A DNA stretch of 5,357 nt. Source: an uncultured Desulfurellaceae bacterium (GTDB taxonomy: Bacteria > Campylobacterota_A > Desulfurellia > Desulfurellales > Hippeaceae). This document shows positions 1 through 5,357 of the stretch, piece after piece. Position numbers and translations under genes: made by a program. The notes below the pieces were generated by a model, which saw only the letters and a list, made by a program, of their open reading frames with translations, ran no database searches and was not told the origin of the DNA. Position 1 is the stretch's first letter; each line of letters begins with the position of its first letter. The stretch is taken from assembly GCA_913056505.1 (NCBI GenBank), contig CAJXLZ010000079.1, positions 1 to 5,357 of the forward strand. Direction: 5' to 3'.

Positions 1-2
1 TA

Positions 3-128
3 GAAATTCCATCAAAAATTGATGGAACGTTTACAGTAGATGGATTCAAAATCCCTAAAAATGCTATGGCAGGGACATGGAAAATTAATGTTAGTAGTGG
101 AGCAAATTTGAACTCTGTTGAATTTGAA
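3..128 (+). other. Foreign-looking partial open frame fused to RNase J: tail of a beta-sandwich domain
   Basis: The RNase J reading frame has no stop between base 3 and the annotated ATG at 66, so it enters from outside the window. The translated stretch includes DGTFTVDGF, KIPKNAMAGTWKINV and NSVEFEV. This is the pattern of the closing strands of an immunoglobulin-like or S-layer/adhesin beta-sandwich repeat, where 'IP.NA..GTW.I.V.SG' is a common motif. It has no resemblance to the start of RNase J. I recall similar repeats in secreted proteins of archaea such as Thaumarchaeota, but that source is only a guess. No Shine-Dalgarno sequence precedes the ATG at 66. The stretch is either the 3' part of another gene joined by an assembly or amplification chimera, or a real fusion. 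Confidence 0.55.
7..27. repeat. Perfect 9-bp inverted repeat with 3-base loop
   Basis: TTCCATCAA at 7-15 is followed by AAA and then by its exact reverse complement TTGATGGAA at 19-27. On the + strand no T-run follows. On the - strand the hairpin is followed by ATTTCTA up to the window edge, a poor terminator tail. It lies inside the foreign-looking open frame (residues IPSKIDGT), so it may be coding sequence that happens to be palindromic, a hairpin, or a fold-back mark at a chimeric end. Confidence 0.6.
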
Positions 129-1712
129 GTGATTGAAGTAGAGAACGATGCAATTTTAATAGATGCGGGATTAATGTTTCCCGAGGAGGATATGCTTGGT
201 GTTGATCTGGTAATCCCTAATTTTGATTATGTATATGAGAATGCAAAAAAATTTAGGGCACTATTTGTAACACATGCTCATGAGGATCATGTGGGCGCAA
301 TACCATATCTATTGAAGAATATTAATGTGCCAATATATGGAACCAAATTAACACTGGGTATCATTAGGGCGAAATTGAGAGAGTTCAAGATGAATCCGAA
401 GATGATAGAAATAGATGATCATAAGATTTACAATATAGGTGATTTTGCAATAGAACCTATTCGTGTTACGCACTCAATAGTTGATGGCGTTGGTTTTGCT
501 ATAACGCACGATGTAGGCACAATAGTTCACACTGGAGATTTTAAAATAGACCATACACCTGTTGATGGCAAGCCCCTTGATATCCTAAAATTTTCAGAAT
601 ATGGGAGCAAGGGTGTTAAACTCCTTATGAGCGATAGCACAAATGCCAACGTAAGAGGTTTTACGGGATCCGAAAGAGCAGTGGGTAAAGCCTTGAGTAT
701 TATTTTTGCCAATGCAAAAAAAAGAATTCTACTTGTGACATTTGCATCCAATATTCACAGAGTGCAGCAAGTGATAAATATTGCCGAAAAACTTGGTAAA
801 AAGGTCTGTATTTCAGGAAAGAGTATGGTGCAGAATTCAAACATAGCAAAGGAATTGGGCTATTTAAATGTGCCTGATGGTATATTGATTTCAGATAGCG
901 ATCTAGATAGTTACCCTGATGAAAATGTGGTAATTATCACAACAGGGTCTCAGGGTGAGCCTATGAGCGGCTTGTCACGGATTGCTTTTGATGAACATAA
1001 AAAGATAAAAGTTAAACCTACTGATACTATTATTATCTCTGCAAAGACGATTCCCGGAAATGAGAAAGCTGCCTTAAAAGTTATAAATTCGCTTGCAAAA
1101 AAGGGCGTGGATCTATTCTATGAGCAGAACTCAAATGTTCATGTATCGGGTCATGCATCGCAGGAAGAGCTGAAATTTATGATAAGTGTGACAAAACCGG
1201 AATATTTTATGCCTATACATGGCGAATATATGATGAGGAGAAGTCATTCTAAGATTGCAGAGACGCTTGGTGTTAATCCAAGAAATATTCTCAATATAGA
1301 CAATGGAGATGTAGTTAAAGTTACAAAAAAGGGCGTTGCTATGGACGGGCGTATAAAATCCGGCAGGGTGTTTATAGATGGAAAAAATTCAGAAGGTGTT
1401 CAGGATGTCGTATTGCACGATAGAATGAAGTTATCAACAGAGGGATTTGTTGCTATTATAGTTGCTATAGATGATAAAACAGGCGAGATAGGAGGTGACC
1501 CTCAGATTATTATTAGGGGTTTAACACACGATGAGAAATCACAAAAACTGGTAAGTGAGGCGTCGGCTATGATAAAAAATCTCGTTAATCAAAGCAATAT
1601 CGATATGAAAACAGATGCCTATGAAATAAAGAAAAAGATAAGAAAGGCAATGGGTAAATTTTTGTATAAAAAATTAAAGAAGAATCCTATGATACTTCCC
1701 ATTATACTATAA
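66..1712 (+). CDS. rnj: Ribonuclease J (metallo-beta-lactamase/beta-CASP RNase), N-terminus abnormal
   Basis: RNase J is a cytoplasmic zinc-dependent endonuclease and 5'-3' exonuclease for mRNA decay and rRNA/RNA maturation. Numbered from ATG 66 (548 aa; B. subtilis RNase J1 has 555), the metal motif HAHEDH is at 70-75, further ligands are H136 (VTHS), D158 (HTGDFK) and H385 (MPIHGEY), and the beta-CASP region (SDSTN 189-193, FASNIH 226-231, TGSQGEP 293-299) is followed by the HVSGH motif at 359-363. The C-terminal domain ends in the typical MILPI. Similarity begins near residue 22 (VIEVENDAILIDAG, matching the family's VIEY...DAG strand). Before that the conserved GGLGEIG-N segment is missing and replaced by unrelated sequence. 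ATG 66 has no Shine-Dalgarno and the frame is open upstream, so this start is only the first available ATG and probably not the native one. The identity of the protein is certain; its 5' end is not. ftsK follows after 7 bases. Confidence 0.93.
   Translation: MAGTWKINVSSGANLNSVEFEVIEVENDAILIDAGLMFPEEDMLGVDLVIPNFDYVYENAKKFRALFVTHAHEDHVGAIPYLLKNINVPIYGTKLTLGIIRAKLREFKMNPKMIEIDDHKIYNIGDFAIEPIRVTHSIVDGVGFAITHDVGTIVHTGDFKIDHTPVDGKPLDILKFSEYGSKGVKLLMSDSTNANVRGFTGSERAVGKALSIIFANAKKRILLVTFASNIHRVQQVINIAEKLGKKVCISGKSMVQNSNIAKELGYLNVPDGILISDSDLDSYPDENVVIITTGSQGEPMSGLSRIAFDEHKKIKVKPTDTIIISAKTIPGNEKAALKVINSLAKKGVDLFYEQNSNVHVSGHASQEELKFMISVTKPEYFMPIHGEYMMRRSHSKIAETLGVNPRNILNIDNGDVVKVTKKGVAMDGRIKSGRVFIDGKNSEGVQDVVLHDRMKLSTEGFVAIIVAIDDKTGEIGGDPQIIIRGLTHDEKSQKLVSEASAMIKNLVNQSNIDMKTDAYEIKKKIRKAMGKFLYKKLKKNPMILPIIL
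124..139 (+). repeat. 7-base direct repeat at the RNase J junction
   Basis: TTGAAGT occurs at 124-130 and again at 133-139, separated by GA, giving a 9-base (three-codon) period. It falls where RNase J similarity starts (about base 129). Short direct repeats of this kind are typical of microhomology joins, whether in the cell, in amplification or in assembly. The repeat could also be chance in an A/T-rich coding sequence. Confidence 0.5.
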
Positions 1713-1719
1713 GGTTGTT

Positions 1720-3867
1720 ATGAAGAATAGATTACTCGGCGCACTGATAATAATTTTTATAACGACAATAGTAATATTGTCTCTAATTTCATACAATACA
1801 TCTGATCTGTTTTACCCGCATGAACACATAAAAAATTTTATAGGTCTATTTGGCATTAAATTGTCATATTTTCTGCTTAGCGAATTTGGCACTCTGGCAT
1901 TTTTTATACCTGTGCTGCTGATTCTATCTATCTTTTCATATTATAAAGGTAGTGCAAAATTTATCAGGAGTCTTATTTTTATCCCCATATCTACCATATT
2001 TATTGCCATGGTTTTATATGTAATATTTGGTGCAGACAGTTCCAGGCTCATTAAAAAGGGATATTATGTGTGCGGTATGTCCGGATATATTTTAGGTTCT
2101 AAAGTAGAATATTATTTGGGAACCATTGGAAGCGTTATTATTTTAATACCTTTTGCCGCTCTATCCTTATATTTTAGTTCTAAAGAGTTTTTGCTTGTTG
2201 TTCTTAAATACTATAATAAGGGCGAAGATAAAAAAGAACAGAGTAACCCTAAAAAAAAAGTCTCAGATATGATGGATAGAGGGTTAAACGATAACAGCAC
2301 AAAAGCGGAGAAAAATGAAAAACCTCATATTGATTATTTAGGCATTGAATATAATGGTAGTAAAGATGCAACGGATAAAGAGAATGTAGAGAAAAAAAAT
2401 GGCATAGAAATAGAATTTGCGGAAAAAGAGAAGAAAGGTGAACTGAAAAACTCTGCATCCGGTGAATATGAATTTCCTTCTATAGATCTATTGAAAGATC
2501 CGATAATTATAGAAAATAGCATAGGTGAAGATGAAATATATAAAAATGCGGAGATACTTGAGGAGAAGCTTAAAAATTTCGGCGTTTATGGAAAGGTTGT
2601 TCATGTCAGACCGGGACCTGTTGTAACAATGTATGAGTTTAGACCGAAATCCGGTATCAAAATTAGCAAGATAGCTAATTTATCGAATGATTTGGCTATG
2701 GCTATGAGAGCAATATCTATAAGAATCATAGCTCCAATTCCGGGTAAAGCTGTTGTAGGTATAGAAATATCCAATAAAAATAGGCAAGTTGTTTATATGA
2801 AGGATATTATAACATCCAAAACATTCATATACTCGGGGTCTTTACTTACATTGGGCTTAGGCAAGGATATTACGGGATCGTCTTTTATCACCGATTTAAG
2901 TAAAATGCCACACCTGCTTATTGCAGGAGCTACCGGTTCGGGTAAAAGCGTTGCGGTAAATACGATGATAGTCAGCATACTCTATAAGGCTAAACCCAAT
3001 GAGGTAAAGTTCGTTATGATAGATCCAAAAATGCTTGAGTTGTCTGTTTATGACGGCATACCCCATATGCTTATGCCTGTTGTTGTTGACCCAAAAGAAG
3101 CAAGCGGGTCTCTTGCTGCTTTGGTGGAGGAAATGGAGACACGATATAAAATAATGAGCGAATCTGGTGTTAGAAATATAGATGGATTTAATAAAAAAGC
3201 CAAGAAGGGCATTATAGATTATGCTCCTATGCCGTATATTGTTGTTGTTATAGACGAATTGGCTGATCTTATGATGGTATCTTCCAAAAAAGTGGAAATG
3301 TATATAGCAAGATTAGCACAGATGGCGCGTGCGGCCGGCATTCATCTTATTGTTGCAACGCAGCGCCCGAGTGTGGATGTTTTGACCGGTCTTATTAAAG
3401 CCAATTTTCCGGCGCGTATATCTTTTAAAGTGTCCTCCAAAGTGGATTCAAGAACCATTTTAGACGGGCAGGGTGCAGAATTGCTGCTCGGGAAGGGTGA
3501 TATGCTGTTTCTGCAACCCGGCACATCAACGTTTACGAGGGTACATGGCGCTTTTATCAGCGACGAAGAAATTCAAGGTATAACTGATTTTGTGAAAACG
3601 CAGGGTTCTCCTGAGTATAATGAAGAGCTTATAAATGCAGCTAAAGAAGCAAGCGGCGTCGAGGAAAATGAAGATATTGAGTTGGATGATCTGTTTGATG
3701 ATGCAGTGCATATTATAGAAGAGGGCGGCAATCCTACAATTTCATATATCCAAAGAAGACTAAAAGTAGGCTACAATAGAGCCGCAAGAATAGTTGAACA
3801 AATGGAAAAAAAAGGTATACTCTCAAAACCTGATGAAAGAGGAAAAAGAGAACTTATTGTCCCTTAA
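1720..3867 (+). CDS. ftsK: DNA translocase FtsK/SpoIIIE
   Basis: This is a membrane-anchored, ATP-driven double-stranded DNA pump that clears and aligns the chromosome terminus at the division septum. The 715-aa protein has hydrophobic segments at about 4-24, 58-75, 81-104 and 134-153 (a further stretch at 39-57 may be re-entrant), then a Lys/Glu-rich linker at about 165-250. The alpha domain is at about 255-355 and the RecA-like beta motor at about 365-625. Walker A is GATGSGKS at 403-410, Walker B is VVVIDE at 508-513, and the ATQRPS motif is at 546-551. The C-terminal gamma winged helix (about 655-715, with GNPTISYIQRRLKVGYNRA) reads oriented DNA motifs and contacts XerD in studied homologues. 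The length is near SpoIIIE (787) and well below E. coli FtsK (1329) because the linker is short. The start is supported by a weak AAGG at 1711-1714 overlapping the rnj stop, which suggests coupled translation. lysC follows after 17 bases. An A9 run lies in the linker. Confidence 0.97.
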   Translation: MKNRLLGALIIIFITTIVILSLISYNTSDLFYPHEHIKNFIGLFGIKLSYFLLSEFGTLAFFIPVLLILSIFSYYKGSAKFIRSLIFIPISTIFIAMVLYVIFGADSSRLIKKGYYVCGMSGYILGSKVEYYLGTIGSVIILIPFAALSLYFSSKEFLLVVLKYYNKGEDKKEQSNPKKKVSDMMDRGLNDNSTKAEKNEKPHIDYLGIEYNGSKDATDKENVEKKNGIEIEFAEKEKKGELKNSASGEYEFPSIDLLKDPIIIENSIGEDEIYKNAEILEEKLKNFGVYGKVVHVRPGPVVTMYEFRPKSGIKISKIANLSNDLAMAMRAISIRIIAPIPGKAVVGIEISNKNRQVVYMKDIITSKTFIYSGSLLTLGLGKDITGSSFITDLSKMPHLLIAGATGSGKSVAVNTMIVSILYKAKPNEVKFVMIDPKMLELSVYDGIPHMLMPVVVDPKEASGSLAALVEEMETRYKIMSESGVRNIDGFNKKAKKGIIDYAPMPYIVVVIDELADLMMVSSKKVEMYIARLAQMARAAGIHLIVATQRPSVDVLTGLIKANFPARISFKVSSKVDSRTILDGQGAELLLGKGDMLFLQPGTSTFTRVHGAFISDEEIQGITDFVKTQGSPEYNEELINAAKEASGVEENEDIELDDLFDDAVHIIEEGGNPTISYIQRRLKVGYNRAARIVEQMEKKGILSKPDERGKRELIVP
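2251..2259 (+). repeat. Run of nine A in the ftsK linker (possible slippage site)
   Basis: Nine consecutive A encode Lys178-180 of FtsK, just after the membrane domain. It is the longest homopolymer noticed in the window; A8 runs occur at 716-723, 2392-2399 and 3806-3813. Gaining or losing one A leads to a stop within ten codons (TAG or TGA), giving a membrane-only protein of about 183-186 residues. Slippage itself cannot be shown from sequence. Confidence 0.6.
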
Positions 3868-3884
3868 GCTATTGGAGGATTTAG

Positions 3885-5102
3885 ATGGCTTTAATTGTTC
3901 AAAAGTATGGCGGTACTTCCGTAGGGAGTACAGAACGAATAAAAATAGTAGCGGATCATATTAAGAAAACTAAGAGTAAAGGTAATCAAGTTGTTGCCAT
4001 AGTATCTGCTATGGCTGGAGATACGGATAAGCTGATCAATCTCGCAAGAGGGCTGTCTAAGAGTCCGTCGGAGCGCGAGATGGACCTTTTGCTTTCAAGC
4101 GGCGAGAGAATTTCCAGTGCATTAATGGCGATTAGACTAAATGATATCGGCACAAAAGCTGTTGCTATGACGGGCAGGCAATGCGGTATAATTACCGATA
4201 GTGTTCATACTAAGGCGAGAATAAGAAGCATAGATGCAGATAAAATAAGAGAATATATTGATAACGATTATGTTGTCATTATAGCCGGATTCCAGGGTAT
4301 ATCTGAAATTAATAGCGACGTTACAACCTTAGGCAGGGGCGGTTCTGATACAACAGCAGTTGCCATAGCAGCAGCGTTAAGGGCTGATCTGTGTGAAATA
4401 TATACGGATGTTGACGGTATATATACGGCAGATCCGAGAATAGTAAGCAATGCAAGAAAGTTAGACAAGATAAGCTATAGTGAAATGATGGAATTGGCTA
4501 GTTTAGGAGCCAAAGTTCTACAAATACGTTCCGTGGAATTTGGTATGAAATATAATGTTCCTATCATGGTTTTATCGAGTTTTACATATAATCCAGGGAC
4601 TCTTGTGACTAAGGAGGATGAAGATATGGAAAAAATACTTGTATCCGGAATAGCAAGCGATAAAAATCAAGCCAGACTCAAAATCAGCAATGTAGATGAT
4701 AAACCGGGTATAGCATCAAAGATTTTTTCAGCCGTAGCAGATAATAATATTAATGTTGATATGATAGTGCAAAATGTCAGTGAGAATGGCAAAACAGATA
4801 TTTCTTTTACAGTGCCGAAAGATGATGCAGATAAAGCTCTAAATATATTAAATGACCTATCGCGTAAGCTGCATACTGGAAGTGTTAGTTATAATAAAGA
4901 TATAGCAAAAGTATCAATTGTAGGCGTTGGTATGAGGTCCCACCCCGGTGTTGCCGCCCAAATGTTTAAGGCTTTATCAAGCGAAAATATAAATATAAGA
5001 GCTATCTCAACTTCTGAGATTAAGGTATCTTGTATTATAGATGAAAAATACACAGAACTTGCTGTAAGGACATTGCATAAGGCTTTTGGTCTGGAAAAGT
5101 GA
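3885..5102 (+). CDS. lysC: Aspartate kinase (alpha subunit), feedback-regulated with two ACT domains
   Basis: The enzyme phosphorylates L-aspartate with ATP to 4-phospho-L-aspartate, the first step to lysine/diaminopimelate, threonine and methionine, in the cytoplasm. The 405-aa protein starts with the kinase signature KYGGTSVG (7-14). SSGERIS (71-77), TLGRGGSDTTA (148-158) and TDVDGIYTADPR (174-185) complete the substrate and nucleotide sites. ACT domain 1 spans about 262-330 (DKPGIA, NVDMIVQNVS) and ACT domain 2 about 341-405 (SHPGVAAQMF, INIRAISTSEIKVSC). These bind lysine and/or threonine in homologues; which effector applies here cannot be read off. No homoserine dehydrogenase domain is fused. 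The length matches B. subtilis aspartokinase II (about 408). The start is fixed by a good GGAGG at 3874-3878, six bases before the ATG. It is probably the last gene of the rnj-ftsK-lysC transcript seen here. An internal start yields a second product. Confidence 0.97.
   Translation: MALIVQKYGGTSVGSTERIKIVADHIKKTKSKGNQVVAIVSAMAGDTDKLINLARGLSKSPSEREMDLLLSSGERISSALMAIRLNDIGTKAVAMTGRQCGIITDSVHTKARIRSIDADKIREYIDNDYVVIIAGFQGISEINSDVTTLGRGGSDTTAVAIAAALRADLCEIYTDVDGIYTADPRIVSNARKLDKISYSEMMELASLGAKVLQIRSVEFGMKYNVPIMVLSSFTYNPGTLVTKEDEDMEKILVSGIASDKNQARLKISNVDDKPGIASKIFSAVADNNINVDMIVQNVSENGKTDISFTVPKDDADKALNILNDLSRKLHTGSVSYNKDIAKVSIVGVGMRSHPGVAAQMFKALSSENINIRAISTSEIKVSCIIDEKYTELAVRTLHKAFGLEK
4610..4628 (+). 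promoter_or_regulatory. Internal ribosome binding site and start codon within lysC
   Basis: TAAGGAGG at 4610-4617 is an almost full anti-16S complement, stronger than the sites in front of ftsK and lysC themselves. It lies eight bases before an in-frame ATG at 4626 (Met248). It sits exactly between the catalytic domain and the first ACT domain. An out-of-frame ATG at 4618 touches the Shine-Dalgarno and is too close to be used with it. Confidence 0.8.
4626..5102 (+). CDS. lysC: Aspartate kinase beta subunit (ACT-only product from internal start)
   Basis: Translation from Met248 (MEKILVSGIASDKNQ) in the lysC frame gives a 158-aa protein holding only the two ACT domains. B. subtilis aspartokinase II and C. 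glutamicum aspartokinase are alpha2beta2 enzymes whose beta chains of similar size come from the same kind of in-frame internal start. The inferred role here is a regulatory partner binding amino-acid effectors at the alpha-beta interface. It has the same stop as lysC and no independent promoter that I can see, so its dose should follow that of the alpha chain. The evidence is the strong internal Shine-Dalgarno and the domain boundary; the product itself is not proven. Confidence 0.72.
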   Translation: MEKILVSGIASDKNQARLKISNVDDKPGIASKIFSAVADNNINVDMIVQNVSENGKTDISFTVPKDDADKALNILNDLSRKLHTGSVSYNKDIAKVSIVGVGMRSHPGVAAQMFKALSSENINIRAISTSEIKVSCIIDEKYTELAVRTLHKAFGLEK

Positions 5103-5121
5103 TATAATATTTGATGCGGGA

Positions 5122-5143
5122 TCTGGATTATAAAGTCTGGATT
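5122..5143 (+). repeat. Spaced direct repeat TCTGGATT
   Basis: TCTGGATT occurs at 5122-5129 and 5136-5143, a 14-base period. On the other strand this reads AATCCAGA ... AATCCAGA, followed by ATCCCGCATC. With the flanking GTCATTCCCG on the - strand (5156-5165) it resembles a worn copy of the 'TCATTCCCG...GGAATCCAG' dispersed intergenic repeat. A weak imperfect fold, ATTC 5141-5144 with GAAT 5158-5161, may be the remains of its hairpin. Confidence 0.5.
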
Positions 5144-5155
5144 CTAAGCGTCCAC

Positions 5156-5290
5156 GGGAATGACAATAAAAAATGCGGGAATGAGAGAGGAGACGGGGTT
5201 GACAAGAAAAATAATGGTTAATAGTAAAAGAAGATGGTATGAGAAATAAAATCGTTAGATGGCAAGAAAGAATGTGGGAATAACAAATAA
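5156..5290 (+). repeat. Degenerate tandem array of about 20-base units
   Basis: Successive segments follow a loose consensus GGGAATGACAANAAAANATG. Clear units start at 5156 (GGGAATGACAATAAAAAATG), 5177 (GGGAATGAGAGAGGAGACG) and 5196 (GGGTTGACAAGAAAAATAATG). Weaker ones start near 5216 and 5236, and a last good one near 5277 (GGGAATAACAAATAAAAGACG). Spacing is about 19-21 bases where copies are clear. Divergence is too high and spacers are absent, so this is not CRISPR. It could be an expanded and decayed form of the neighbouring dispersed repeat. Confidence 0.45.
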
Positions 5291-5306
5291 AAGACGTTGT
5301 AATCTT

Positions 5307-5339
5307 GTCATTCCGTCCCCGTGTCAAGCACGGGGTGAC
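5307..5339. repeat. GC-rich hairpin of dispersed-repeat type
   Basis: CCCCGTG at 5317-5323 pairs perfectly with CACGGGG at 5329-5335 around the loop TCAAG. Outside it GTCA 5307-5310 can pair with TGAC 5336-5339 if ATTCCGT bulges out. What follows on the + strand is ATTACTTGAC, not a T-run, so a classical intrinsic terminator is unlikely. The right side offers a competing fold: ATTCCGT 5310-5316 with ACGGAAT 5350-5356, and GTCAAG 5323-5328 with CTTGAC 5344-5349. The element probably continues past the window edge. Confidence 0.65.
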
Positions 5340-5357
5340 ATTACTTGACACGGAATC

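Larger units (their letters stand above)
5103..5357. other. Repeat-rich non-coding spacer downstream of lysC
   Basis: After the lysC stop I see no gene with a credible start, ribosome binding site or recognisable product on either strand up to the window edge. The sequence is purine-rich on the + strand and full of short variants of GGGAATGACA / TGTCATTCCC. This motif class is typical of dispersed intergenic repeats in several Gram-negative lineages. No hairpin followed by a T-run is found close to the lysC stop, so the operon end is not defined here. Confidence 0.75.

Noticed and set aside
527..751. 74-codon - strand frame inside rnj
   Set aside because: It is antisense to highly conserved RNase J catalytic sequence, with no homologous look and no ribosome site.
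2249..2522. Two - strand frames opposite the ftsK linker
   Set aside because: They are Ser/Phe/Leu-rich mirror images of the Lys/Glu-rich linker. They overlap each other in different frames and lack starts with ribosome sites.
5103..5108. TATAAT directly after the lysC stop
   Set aside because: No -35 box lies at 16-18 bases upstream (nearest TTGCAT is 24 bases away) and no gene follows.
5199..5227. TTGACA -35-like box in the spacer
   Set aside because: At 17-base spacing the -10 position reads TAGTAA, a poor match, and TTGACA arises naturally from the GGGNNTGACA repeat unit.
5156..5290. CRISPR array
   Set aside because: The units are too divergent, adjoin without unique spacers, and no cas gene is present.
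5317..5345. Intrinsic terminator for the operon
   Set aside because: The stem is strong but is followed by TGACATTAC rather than a T-run, and it lies more than 200 bases after the lysC stop.
5007..5351. 114-codon open frame on the - strand over the lysC end and the spacer
   Set aside because: It reads through the repeat elements (SRGRLESRLYNPDP is the usual translation of this repeat class), overlaps the lysC 3' end antisense, has no credible ribosome site and shows no domain.

Overview
This is a low-GC bacterial window with three co-directional genes packed head to tail on the + strand, followed by about 255 bases of repeat-rich non-coding DNA. In order they are ribonuclease J, the DNA translocase FtsK/SpoIIIE, and a monofunctional aspartate kinase with two ACT domains. 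The gaps are 7 and 17 bases, so the three are probably one operon. The order rnj-ftsK-lysC and the spacer rich in 'GGAATGACA'-type repeats suggest a Gram-negative lineage of the Desulfobacterota/Desulfuromonadota/Deferribacterota kind. That placement is an inference from gene order and style, not a measured phylogeny.

Left edge (1 to about 140). The RNase J frame stays open to the window edge, but its first part is not RNase J. The family's N-terminal GGLGEIG-type motif is absent. In its place the frame reads like the last strands of an extracellular beta-sandwich domain (DGTFTV..., IPKNAMAGTW, SVEFEV). RNase J similarity begins abruptly near base 129, at a 7-base direct repeat. A perfect 9-bp inverted repeat lies at the extreme left edge. 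A chimeric junction (assembly or amplification artefact) is the simplest reading; a real domain fusion or gene rearrangement is the alternative.

Centre (129 to 5102). From base 129 RNase J is intact, with all metal ligands and the C-terminal MILPI ending. FtsK has four N-terminal membrane segments, a charged linker with a run of nine A, a RecA-like motor and a gamma winged helix. LysC is complete and also carries a strong in-frame internal Shine-Dalgarno plus ATG at 4610-4628. This predicts a separate 158-residue regulatory beta subunit, as known for Bacillus subtilis aspartokinase II and Corynebacterium glutamicum LysC. The three products act in separate processes: RNA turnover, chromosome segregation and aspartate-family amino-acid synthesis. 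They share transcription more than a pathway.

Right edge (5103 to 5357). No convincing gene is present. The stretch holds a spaced direct repeat, a degenerate tandem array of about 20-base units, and a GC-rich hairpin of the dispersed-repeat type. No classical intrinsic terminator is visible. I found no novel defence or mobile system. The points most worth a second look are the RNase J 5' junction, the internal lysC start and the spacer repeats.
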